DNA from: Lachnospiraceae bacterium
GTDB lineage: Bacteria > Bacillota > Clostridia > Lachnospirales > Lachnospiraceae
Direction: 5' to 3'
Assembly: GCA_017618195.1 (NCBI GenBank)
Contig: JAFZUW010000014.1
Location: 1 to 32,469 of the forward strand
DNA length: 32,469 nt
Part shown: positions 7,584 to 14,577 of the stretch, in pieces
Position numbering within the stretch: the stretch's first letter is position 1
How the letters are laid out: each line of letters begins with the position of its first letter
Notes under the pieces: model-generated
What the model was told of the DNA's origin: nothing
The model's database searches: none
The model's input: the letters and a program-made list of their open reading frames with translations, nothing else
Program-made: the position numbers and the translations under genes

Positions 7584-8348
7584 ATGGATTTTTTGAAAGA
7601 AAACAGTAAAATCTGGGATGACCGGTCTGCCAACGCAGACCGGTGGTCCGTTCCTGTTTCGAGCGAGGAAGTGGCGCTTGCGAGACAGGGGAAATGGAGC
7701 ATTCTGCTGACACCGACGAAGCCGGTCCCGCGTGATTGGTTTCCTGAGGAGCTGGCAGGAAAGAATGTGCTTTGCCTTGCGAGCGGAGGCGGCCAGCAGG
7801 GACCGATTCTTGCGGCTGCGGGAGCCGAAGTGACCGTTCTCGATTACAGCAAAACACAGCTCAGTAAGGATATCATGGTCGCGGAAAGAGACGGGCTTAC
7901 AATCCGGACCGTGCAGGGCAATATGAAGGAACTGCCCATGTTCGCTGACGAAAGCTTTGACCTTATCGTTCATCCGTGGTCGAACAGCTATGTCGACGAC
8001 GTGCTGCCGGTCTGGAAAGAGTGTGCACGCGTGCTGAAGAAGGGCGGCATTCTGATTTCCGGATTCAGCAACGGAGTCGAGTTTATCTTCGACCCGGTGA
8101 AAGTGGAGCAGGGCTTGCTCAGCGTGGAGTACAAACTGCCTTACGCGGATGTTGACCATCTGGACAATCCGGACATAAAGCGGATTGCGGAGGCCGAGGG
8201 ATACATCTGGGGGCACACGCTTACGGACCAGATCGGCGGCCAGATTGACGCCGGATTTGCAATCGTCGGTTTCTACGAGGACCGTGGCGGTACCCCGCTT
8301 GACGGTTACATGAGCGGCTCCATCGCGACAAAGGCATTGAAAATATAA
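7584..8348 (+). CDS. Class I SAM-dependent methyltransferase (UbiE/Methyltransf_11 type)
   Basis: A 254-residue class I methyltransferase. Motif I is VLCLASGGGQQGP (63-74), an unusual glycine-rich loop seen in a Firmicutes subgroup where ASGGGQQ replaces the common LGCGTG. The acidic residue closing motif II is D87 (VTVLDYS). Motif IV (FDLIVHPWS) and the post-core ARVLKKGGILIS strand follow. It should methylate a small molecule using S-adenosylmethionine; the acceptor is unknown. ATG 7584 is chosen because GAGG precedes it and upstream in-frame codons cross the duplicated scar. Confidence 0.87.
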   Translation: MDFLKENSKIWDDRSANADRWSVPVSSEEVALARQGKWSILLTPTKPVPRDWFPEELAGKNVLCLASGGGQQGPILAAAGAEVTVLDYSKTQLSKDIMVAERDGLTIRTVQGNMKELPMFADESFDLIVHPWSNSYVDDVLPVWKECARVLKKGGILISGFSNGVEFIFDPVKVEQGLLSVEYKLPYADVDHLDNPDIKRIAEAEGYIWGHTLTDQIGGQIDAGFAIVGFYEDRGGTPLDGYMSGSIATKALKI

Positions 8349-8363
8349 CGGGAGAGGTTTATC

Positions 8364-8813
8364 ATGGACAGAACGGAACGTGTGGAACTTGCGGTGCTTT
8401 GCCTGATTAAGGACGGCAGCCGCGTGCTTTTACAGAACCGCGTAAAGAAGGACTGGCAGGGCTATACGCTGCCGGGCGGACACGTGGAGAAGAACGAGTC
8501 ATTCATCGACGCAGTTATAAGGGAAATGCAGGAGGAGACGGGTCTTACGATTGAAAATCCGAAGCTCATCGGGATCAAACAGTTTCCGATTGACGGCGGA
8601 CGGTATATTGTGCTTCTGTTTGAGGCTACGGAGTTCACGGGAGAGGTTGTTTCCTCGGAAGAGGGCGAGATGGAATGGATTGAGCGGGAGGAACTCGCGA
8701 AAATCCCCGCAGTCGACGATCTGCCGGAGCTTTTGAAGGTGTTCGATGATCCGGACCTTACGGAGTTTCAGTATATCGTGGACGACGGGAATTGGACTAT
8801 ATCAATCAAGTGA
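8364..8813 (+). CDS. Nudix hydrolase
   Basis: A 149-residue MutT/Nudix protein with a complete Nudix box G39-x5-E45-x7-R53-E54-x-x-E57-E58-x-G60, seen as GGHVEKNESFIDAVIREMQE followed by ETGL. Family members hydrolyse nucleoside diphosphates linked to another moiety, with Mg2+ bound by the glutamates. The overall form (strand LAVLCLIKDGSRVLLQNR before the box) resembles 8-oxo-dGTP-type or general NTP pyrophosphohydrolases, but substrate is not predictable. It starts 15 bases after the methyltransferase with a GGGAGAGG ribosome site. Confidence 0.92.
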   Translation: MDRTERVELAVLCLIKDGSRVLLQNRVKKDWQGYTLPGGHVEKNESFIDAVIREMQEETGLTIENPKLIGIKQFPIDGGRYIVLLFEATEFTGEVVSSEEGEMEWIEREELAKIPAVDDLPELLKVFDDPDLTEFQYIVDDGNWTISIK

Positions 8814-8817
8814 TCGG

Positions 8818-8847
8818 TTGACACATTTGCCGAACAAACTGTTACGT
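8818..8847 (+). promoter_or_regulatory. Weak promoter candidate upstream of the lipoprotein gene
   Basis: A perfect TTGACA lies at 8818-8823, but the best -10 at 16-18 bases (TGTTAC or TTACGT, 8840-8847) is poor. It is the only internal promoter candidate in the array and sits before the one gene whose style differs from its neighbours. Confidence 0.3.
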
Positions 8848-8893
8848 ACAGCAGGTGACCTTGGGTTTTTGTCTTCAATAACGGAGGGGTGAA

Positions 8894-9736
8894 ATGATGA
8901 AAAACAGGACAGATGGGAAGGTTTCGGGAAAGAGAAGACTGTTTCTGAAAGCAGTAACCGTAATGATTCTTCTGATATTGTCATGCAGTCTTACAGGCTG
9001 CTCATCCAGAGAAAAGAAAAAAGCAGAGAAAACAGCAAAAGGATATGCAAAACAGTACAAAGGCGATTTTGAGAAGGCGGTTTCGCAGACTTTCGGGTCC
9101 GATGCCGAGCTGACGAATGTGGAAGGGAAAGTTAAAAGATGGATCGGAGAACTTTCGTTTACTCCCACATATGAAGCGTTAACGGAATTAAGCGGAATCA
9201 TGAAAAAAGACGGCGGCATATACCATGTCACATACAATTTCAAGAGCAAGGTTCTGTTATCGGATTACTATAACGCGGCGATTATGGACAGCCTGATAGA
9301 TACCCTCGGACTTGACCGGTCCAAGATTATTTACACAAAGTGCTACGACAGTTTTAATAAGACGAATTGGATTGAGTATCCCGCCGAGGTCGTGTCAATC
9401 AGAGAAGCATTGGATGACCGCTATTATGTGGAATTCTATATAGCCACATCGGAGCCTCTGGCGGATAAGACCTTTGATGTGTATTTTATGCAGTGCGACG
9501 CGCATAACAGATTACTCGAAGTAAATATATTCAGTTCCGAGGAGTTCAGCAATCTGGATCATTTTAAGTCAAATTGTCAGACACTCGAAATATCGAATAC
9601 GGGAGGCAACTCCACAGTCAGATTTGAGAAAGAGACCAAAGACATCTTTTCGCTATATAATCTCAAAGACTTTGCCGCGCTCCGCGGGCACTTCGAGAAC
9701 GACAGCGGTGACGGCGGTACAGTGATAAGAAGATAA
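8894..9736 (+). CDS. Putative lipoprotein of unknown function
   Basis: A 280-residue protein with a type II signal peptide: a basic start (KNRTDGKVSGKRR), a hydrophobic stretch (about 20-34) and a lipobox LTGC with the lipidated cysteine at about residue 36, followed by SSREKKK. The mature part is mixed alpha/beta with no motif I recognise, so it should sit on the outer face of the membrane. It has its own GGAGGGG ribosome site. The base composition is visibly more AT-rich than flanking genes (AGA, AAA and ATA codons are frequent), and it is the only exported protein in the array. Both facts suggest a later insertion. Confidence 0.75.
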   Translation: MMKNRTDGKVSGKRRLFLKAVTVMILLILSCSLTGCSSREKKKAEKTAKGYAKQYKGDFEKAVSQTFGSDAELTNVEGKVKRWIGELSFTPTYEALTELSGIMKKDGGIYHVTYNFKSKVLLSDYYNAAIMDSLIDTLGLDRSKIIYTKCYDSFNKTNWIEYPAEVVSIREALDDRYYVEFYIATSEPLADKTFDVYFMQCDAHNRLLEVNIFSSEEFSNLDHFKSNCQTLEISNTGGNSTVRFEKETKDIFSLYNLKDFAALRGHFENDSGDGGTVIRR

Positions 9737-9778
9737 GACTTGCATGCGGAAATACAAGGAAAATGGGGAGGTAACCGG

Positions 9779-10726
9779 ATGGAACTCTGGGATTTGTATG
9801 ACAGTGAAAGAAAGCCCCTCGGGCGTACGCATGTGCGCGGCGAGGCATTTGGCGAAGGCGAATACTATGTATGCGTCGAGGTGTGGGTTCGGAACTCGAA
9901 GGGCGAGTTTCTGATTCAGAAGCGTCACCCGAACAAGAAGGCGGGCAACCAGTGGGAGTTCGCGGGCGGCGGAACGCTTGCGGGCGAGACCACGCTTCAG
10001 TCGGCTGTCCGGGAGATCGGGGCGGAGACCGGCATCGTCTGCAAAGGGCATGAACTCACATATTTCGCAACTTATCAGCATAAGAACTATTTCCTCGACC
10101 TGTATCTGCTTCGAAGGGATATGGATTGTAAGGATTATGTGCCTCAGCCCGGGGAGACTACCGAGGCGCGCTGGGCAACGGAAGAGGACATTCTGAAGCT
10201 GATGGAAAGCGGAGAGTTCGTATACTCGGTCGGCGCCCGGTTCGGAATGTACCGGGATATTGTCCGGGAGCTTCCGGCGGAGCCCACGTTTCTGGATGTA
10301 AGCGACCTTAAGTCGGATGAGATATTCCTGAAGCTTACCCGTCTCGGCGAAGCAAAGCCTGAGAAGCAGTGGGTACCGGCGTACTATTTTGAAATCTGTC
10401 TTTTAGACGGAACGAAGATCGGAATCTGTGACCTTCGGATCGGTCATAACGATAAGCTTTATGTCGGCGGAAACATCGGCTATGAAATCGACGGGCCGTA
10501 CCGCGGGCATCACTATGCGGCAAAGGCGTGCGAACTGCTCTTTAAACAGGCGCGGAAGCACAATCTTAGTTATGTGATCATAACCTGCGTTCCGACCAAC
10601 GACGCGTCTGCGCGCACCTGTGAGCTGGCCGGCGGAACGTATCTTGAGACCGTTAGTATCCCGGAGGATAACGAGATGTACGCGGAAGGCAAGCGTCAGG
10701 TGAAGGTGTACCGGTTTGAACTGTAA
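9779..10726 (+). CDS. Nudix hydrolase-GNAT acetyltransferase fusion
   Basis: A 315-residue two-domain protein. Residues 1-165 resemble the Nudix domain of isopentenyl-diphosphate isomerase-like proteins (start ELWDLYDSERKPLG). The Nudix box runs from G64 with E70, R78 and E79, but the signature reads REIGAETG, so A82 stands where the first glutamate of the EE pair is expected; E83 is kept. Residues about 170-315 form a GNAT domain with YEIDGPYRGHHYA (acetyl-CoA loop 241-247) and CVPTNDASARTCELAGG. ATG 9779 follows GGGGAGG. The fusion suggests sequential or alternative modification of related substrates, which is inference. Confidence 0.85.
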   Translation: MELWDLYDSERKPLGRTHVRGEAFGEGEYYVCVEVWVRNSKGEFLIQKRHPNKKAGNQWEFAGGGTLAGETTLQSAVREIGAETGIVCKGHELTYFATYQHKNYFLDLYLLRRDMDCKDYVPQPGETTEARWATEEDILKLMESGEFVYSVGARFGMYRDIVRELPAEPTFLDVSDLKSDEIFLKLTRLGEAKPEKQWVPAYYFEICLLDGTKIGICDLRIGHNDKLYVGGNIGYEIDGPYRGHHYAAKACELLFKQARKHNLSYVIITCVPTNDASARTCELAGGTYLETVSIPEDNEMYAEGKRQVKVYRFEL

Positions 10727-10741
10727 AGGCGTCTGCCGTGA

Positions 10742-10792
10742 AAGCTTTCCGATAACATGACGGGGTGATGTCATGTTCGTTATGGTAAGCTT
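10742..10792 (+). other. Long imperfect inverted repeat between genes
   Basis: AACATGAC (10754-10761) pairs exactly with GTCATGTT (10770-10777) around an 8-base loop. Outer arms AAGCTT (10742-10747 and 10787-10792) and partly matching CCGATAA/TTATGG sequences extend the stem with a bulge. It lies between the Nudix-GNAT stop and an AGGAGG ribosome site. There is no T-tract. Confidence 0.55.
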
Positions 10793-10818
10793 AACGGAAA
10801 TATCAGGAGGTTATGACG

Positions 10819-11181
10819 ATGAACTGCGACTGGGTTGATGAGTATCTTTTAAAAAAGCGCGGAGTGACAAAGGATCTTCAGGCGGAATGGAACTGGGAAC
10901 GTTACTATGTCGGAGGGAAAATGTTCGCTGCAGTCTGCAGCGACAATGACAACAAGCCCTATTACATCACGCTCAAACTGGATCCGCTCGAAGGGGAAAT
11001 CCTACGGAAGCAGTACGAGGACGTTATCCCGGGTTACTACATGAATAAGACGCACTGGAACTCGATCAAGGTGAACGGAAACCTGGCGGACGACACGGTT
11101 CGGGACATTCTGGATCACTCCTATGACGTAGCGTTCGGAAGTCTCACCAAGAAGAAGCAGAAAGAGATCCTGGAAGGGTAG
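10819..11181 (+). CDS. YjbR/MmcQ (CyaY-like fold) family protein
   Basis: A 120-residue protein matching the MmcQ/YjbR family by size and by motifs: an N-terminal helix (WVDEYLLKKRGVT), the strand pair around WNWERYYVGGKMFAAV, YYITLKLDPLEGEILRKQY, and the characteristic GYYMNKTHWNSIKV segment before a final helix. The family has a CyaY-like fold and was annotated as DNA-binding, but its biochemical role is not settled. It is often found beside methyltransferases and acetyltransferases. The ATG at 10819 is eight bases from AGGAGG (10805-10810); ATG 10813 is too close to be used. Confidence 0.85.
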   Translation: MNCDWVDEYLLKKRGVTKDLQAEWNWERYYVGGKMFAAVCSDNDNKPYYITLKLDPLEGEILRKQYEDVIPGYYMNKTHWNSIKVNGNLADDTVRDILDHSYDVAFGSLTKKKQKEILEG

Positions 11182-11212
11182 AAATTGAAAATATTGGGAT
11201 GGAGGAAGAACA

Positions 11213-11977
11213 ATGGAATACCGTAAGATTTTTGACACGATACCGGAGCAGTTTGACAGGTTTCGTCCGCGCTACAGCCCGGAGCTGTTTGCGGACCTGA
11301 TCGCGTATGCGGGGATCGGTCCCGATAAGACGGTTCTTGAGCTCGGACCGGGAACGGGACAGGCGACGGAGCCGATTTTGAAGACCGGCTGCGATTACCA
11401 CGCGATCGAACTCGGAGAGAACTTCTATGCGAAGATGAAGGAGCATTTTGACTCCTACCCGAATTTCCATATCGTGAACGATGACTTCATCACGCACGAT
11501 TTCGGAGAGCAGAAGTTCGACATGATCTATTCCGCGGCAACGATCCAGTGGATTCCGGAGCGGATTGCTTTTCCGAAGACGCTTTCCCTGTTAAAGCCCG
11601 GCGGAACGCTTGCGATGATGCTCACGAACGGAGATTACAAGTCTCCGAATGAGAACCTGTATAACAAGATTCAGAAGGTTTACGACGAGTACTATAAGCC
11701 CGTGACGAGTTACAAGGACATGAAGGAGCCGTTTGATTACAGGCATGCGACGGACTACGGTTATGTGGATTTCGAGCGGCGCGATTTCTACGGAAAGCGT
11801 GTCTTCAACGCGGACGATTATGTATCATACTGCGGCACCCACAGCGACCATATTGCAATCCCGGAGCCTACCAGGACGAAGTTCTTCGAGATGTTACGAA
11901 AGACGGTTAAGGACAACGGAAACAAGGTCGAGTTTTGGGATACCTATATCCTTTTTCTCACAAAGAAACCGCTGTAA
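11213..11977 (+). CDS. Class I SAM-dependent methyltransferase
   Basis: A 254-residue methyltransferase. Motif I VLELGPGTGQATEP (41-54), the motif II acidic residue E68 (YHAIELGENFY), motif IV FDMIYSAATIQWIPE and post-motif LLKPGGTLAMML are all present. Proteins of this type methylate small molecules; the N-terminal DTIPEQFDRFRPRY start is common in Firmicutes members. It lies 31 bases after the YjbR-like gene with a GGAGG ribosome site. The end of the gene overlaps the first unit of a short tandem repeat. Confidence 0.88.
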   Translation: MEYRKIFDTIPEQFDRFRPRYSPELFADLIAYAGIGPDKTVLELGPGTGQATEPILKTGCDYHAIELGENFYAKMKEHFDSYPNFHIVNDDFITHDFGEQKFDMIYSAATIQWIPERIAFPKTLSLLKPGGTLAMMLTNGDYKSPNENLYNKIQKVYDEYYKPVTSYKDMKEPFDYRHATDYGYVDFERRDFYGKRVFNADDYVSYCGTHSDHIAIPEPTRTKFFEMLRKTVKDNGNKVEFWDTYILFLTKKPL

Positions 11978-12048
11978 GCGGGGATGGAAAATGACAGAAA
12001 ACCGCGGTAAGCGGAAAGGATAACTGACACGGAAACCGCGGTAAGCGG
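11966..12048 (+). repeat. Three tandem units spanning the methyltransferase stop codon
   Basis: AAACCGCTGTAAGCGG (11966-11981), and AAACCGCGGTAAGCGG at 11999-12014 and 12033-12048, recur at 33- and 34-base spacing. Unit 1 includes the last codons and stop of the upstream gene; units 2 and 3 are copies of that stop region. Each unit can form a small CCGC/GCGG hairpin around GGTAA. Confidence 0.85.
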
Positions 12049-12095
12049 AAATGATATTCGTTCGCAGCTGCGGCTGTGGACGGAAAGCGGGAACT

Positions 12096-12722
12096 ATGAT
12101 CATCAAAGAAGAAATCAACGGAACCGAAGTCGAATGCGAAACCGGGGAGTACTATTTTTCGCCGAAGGGCGTCGACAGGGGTACCCGGCTCATGCTCGAA
12201 ACCGTGCCGGCAGCGGACGGTGACAAGGTGCTCGATCTCGGATGCGGCTACGGCGTTGTCGGAATCTACGCGGCGAAGAAGCTCGGCGGAGAGCATGTCG
12301 TTATGTGTGACGTCCTCGAAGAAGCCGTGACGTTATCGAAAGCCAATCTTACGCGAAACGGAATCGAAGGCGTACGCGTGCTGCAGAGCGACGGTCTCAG
12401 AAGCATCGAAGACCGTGATTTCACATTGATTCTGTCAAACCCGCCTTACCACACCGACTTCTCGGTCGCCAGGGAATTCATCGAGGACGGTTTTAAGAAG
12501 CTTAAGATCGGCGGACGCATGGCGCTTGTCACGAAGCGGCTCGACTGGTACCGAAACAAGCTGAAGACCGTGTTCGGCGGCGTGAAGGTATTCGAGAAAG
12601 AGGACTATTATATCTTCTTAAGCGAGAAGCGGACGCCGCGTGTTGAAAAAGAGAAGAAAACGAAGACGTTGTCGAAGAAACTGCAGCGCAAATACGGAAA
12701 CAAAGGAAAGAATGGAAAATGA
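12096..12722 (+). CDS. RsmC-like N-methyltransferase (NPPY type)
   Basis: A 208-residue class I methyltransferase with motif I VLDLGCGYGVVG (45-56), acidic motif II residue D72 (VMCDVLEEA) and the exocyclic-amine motif IV SNPPYHT (114-120). NPPY marks N-methyltransferases, and the pattern best fits the C-terminal half of RsmC, which makes m2G1207 in 16S rRNA; single-domain RsmC-like proteins are common in Firmicutes. The last 30 residues are very lysine-rich (from KRTPRVEKEKK), which suits RNA binding. An upstream in-frame ATG at 12051 lies inside the tandem repeat and is less likely. The stop overlaps the next start (ATGA, 12719-12722). Confidence 0.82.
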   Translation: MIIKEEINGTEVECETGEYYFSPKGVDRGTRLMLETVPAADGDKVLDLGCGYGVVGIYAAKKLGGEHVVMCDVLEEAVTLSKANLTRNGIEGVRVLQSDGLRSIEDRDFTLILSNPPYHTDFSVAREFIEDGFKKLKIGGRMALVTKRLDWYRNKLKTVFGGVKVFEKEDYYIFLSEKRTPRVEKEKKTKTLSKKLQRKYGNKGKNGK

Positions 12723-13246
12723 CGACATATTATGAAGACGAGAGCATCCGGATCCGAAGTATGATCCCCGAGGACGCAAAGATAATCTTTGATACCTACC
12801 AATCCTACGGCTGGCATCCGGATATGGCCAATTACGAAAACTATTATAAAGAGCAGGAATCGGGAGACCGCATCGTATTTGTCCCCGAGTATAAGGGAGA
12901 GGTTGCAGGCATCTGCACGCTCGTACTGTGCCCGACCGAGGGACCGCTTGCCGACAAAGGCTGGCCGGAGATTGTGGACCTGTGCGTGTTCTTCCACCTG
13001 CACAACAAAGGAATCGCGAACAGGCTTTTAGACGCAGCGGAGAGGGAAGCGTCAAAGCTTACGGACCACGTGTACCTTGCCGTCGGCGTGCATTCCGGAT
13101 ACGGTCCGGCGCAGCGCATCTACGTGAAGCGCGGCTATATGCCCGACGGAAGCGGCGTATGGTATCAGGGAAAGCAGCTTGACCAGTACGCGCCGTGCGT
13201 CAACGATGACGACCTGCTTCTGTTCTTCTACAAGAAAGTGAGATAA
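12719..13246 (+). CDS. GNAT family N-acetyltransferase
   Basis: A 175-residue GNAT. Visible are the N-terminal IRIRSMIPEDAKII strand-helix, YKGEVAGICTLVL, the motif A region EIVDLCVFFHLHNKGIANRL with the acetyl-CoA loop HLHNKGIA, and the C-terminal PAQRIYVKRGYMPDG typical of the family. The acceptor is unknown. It is translationally coupled to the RsmC-like gene by a 4-base overlap, which could mean the pair is one unit, but nothing in the sequence shows a shared substrate. Confidence 0.88.
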   Translation: MTTYYEDESIRIRSMIPEDAKIIFDTYQSYGWHPDMANYENYYKEQESGDRIVFVPEYKGEVAGICTLVLCPTEGPLADKGWPEIVDLCVFFHLHNKGIANRLLDAAEREASKLTDHVYLAVGVHSGYGPAQRIYVKRGYMPDGSGVWYQGKQLDQYAPCVNDDDLLLFFYKKVR

Positions 13247-13264
13247 GGAGAATTACCCCAAAGA

Positions 13265-13966
13265 ATGATACTGATATTCGACTATTTCGAAACAATCGTC
13301 ATCAGCAAAACGCATGATTTCAACCGTGCGCTCCGCGTGTTCTGGGAGAAATACTATCAGGACCGGTGCACCTTTGAGGAAATGAAGGAACTCGGCGAGG
13401 AACTCTTCGTTGAACTGATGGATCTTCATCATCAGGGCATTGAGTTCCCGTTCGTAAAGGAGGAACTTCCGCGTTATGCGGAGCGTTTCGGCGGCGAAAC
13501 CGTTCCGATGAGCATAGACGAGGAAGCCGATTTGCTTATGACGGCAAATGCCATGGAACCCGCCCCGGGTGTTGCGGAGATGCTTTCAAAGCTTCAGGCA
13601 AAGGGAATCCCGATGTACGTTCTTTCGAACAGCAGCTTCAGTTCAGATGCGCTTTCGTGCATTTTAAACAGGCTCGGAATCGGACAGTACTTTACGAAAG
13701 TATGGTCAAGCGCCGAATACGGCCGCACCAAGCCGGACCGGGGTTTCTTTGAGCAGGCGATTGCGACGGCGCTTTTGGAGCATCCGGAAGAGAAACGGGA
13801 AGATATTACATTTGTCGGAGATATTTATGAAACCGACGTGACCGGCGCATTCAACGCGGGAATCAGGGCCGCGTGGATTGACCGCGATGGCGCGCGCGAC
13901 GAGGCGCACCCGGCGACGTACGTGATCTCCGAAACAAGCGAATTAACCGACATATTAGGAGTATAG
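13265..13966 (+). CDS. HAD superfamily hydrolase with Phe at the acid/base position
   Basis: A 233-residue HAD hydrolase. Motif I reads IFDYFET: nucleophile D6 is kept, but the usual second Asp (general acid/base) is F8. Motif II is S121 (YVLSNSSF), motif III K156 (YGRTKPDRG), and motif IV GDIYETD (D186, D191). A helical cap lies at about 17-95. Haloacid dehalogenases and phosphonatases also lack the second Asp, so this may be a non-phosphatase member or a slow phosphatase. The start is fixed by motif I being at residue 6; the AAGGAG at about 13245 is rather distant (14 bases). It is followed by a GNAT gene after two bases. Confidence 0.85.
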   Translation: MILIFDYFETIVISKTHDFNRALRVFWEKYYQDRCTFEEMKELGEELFVELMDLHHQGIEFPFVKEELPRYAERFGGETVPMSIDEEADLLMTANAMEPAPGVAEMLSKLQAKGIPMYVLSNSSFSSDALSCILNRLGIGQYFTKVWSSAEYGRTKPDRGFFEQAIATALLEHPEEKREDITFVGDIYETDVTGAFNAGIRAAWIDRDGARDEAHPATYVISETSELTDILGV

Positions 13967-13968
13967 AG

Positions 13969-14553
13969 ATGAATTATGAAATTGTGCCGCTCCCGAAGGA
14001 GGAGTGGAAAGGAGTACCCGTTCCGCTTGATTACACGACGGAATACTATTATGACATGGAGCTTACGACCGATGAAACCGGTTTCCATGCCGAGATGAAA
14101 TTAAAGAAGTTTGACGAGCCCGTGACGCACCTTTCGACGGATTATGATTTTCCGGATACGCTGTACGCGGACCATTGGGAAGGTGCCGAGGCGTTCGGCG
14201 TTGTAGCTGAGGAAGACGGTAAGAAGGTCCTCAAGGCATGCATCGAGTGCTGGAGCGAGGAATGGAGCAACCGTCTTATCGTAACGGAGCTCTGGGTTGC
14301 GGACGAGCTGCACCGTCAGGGCATCGGAACAAGACTTATGAACCGCGTCAAGGAGCGGGCAAGGGAGCTGGGACGCCGCGCAATCATACTCGAGACGCAG
14401 TCCTGCAACGTGCGTGCAATTGCGTTCTATAAGGCAATGGGCTTTGAGATGATCGGATTTGACACCTGCTGCTACACGAACTGCGACATCGAACGTAAGG
14501 AGGTCCGCTTCAATCTCGGATTCTTCCTTGATAAGAGAAACGCCAGATGGTAG
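13969..14553 (+). CDS. GNAT family N-acetyltransferase (streptothricin-acetyltransferase-like)
   Basis: A 194-residue GNAT with VTELWVADELHRQGIGTRLM (acetyl-CoA loop HRQGIGT), followed by AIILETQSCNVRAIAFYKAMGF and GFDTCCYTNCD. The ETQ...NVRAI.FY..MGF and GFD..CY pattern resembles streptothricin acetyltransferases (Sat/YyaR type), which acetylate the beta-lysine amine of streptothricin. That comparison is from memory, and close relatives have other or unknown substrates. It begins two bases after the HAD stop, with an AGGAG ribosome site inside that gene, so it is likely coupled. Confidence 0.85.
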   Translation: MNYEIVPLPKEEWKGVPVPLDYTTEYYYDMELTTDETGFHAEMKLKKFDEPVTHLSTDYDFPDTLYADHWEGAEAFGVVAEEDGKKVLKACIECWSEEWSNRLIVTELWVADELHRQGIGTRLMNRVKERARELGRRAIILETQSCNVRAIAFYKAMGFEMIGFDTCCYTNCDIERKEVRFNLGFFLDKRNARW

Positions 14554-14577
14554 ATATTTCGAACGGAGAGAATATGC

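Noticed and set aside
11966-12048. Mini CRISPR array
   Set aside because: Only three 16-base units, the first inside a coding sequence, and the 17-18-base intervals are not spacer-like; no cas genes are present.
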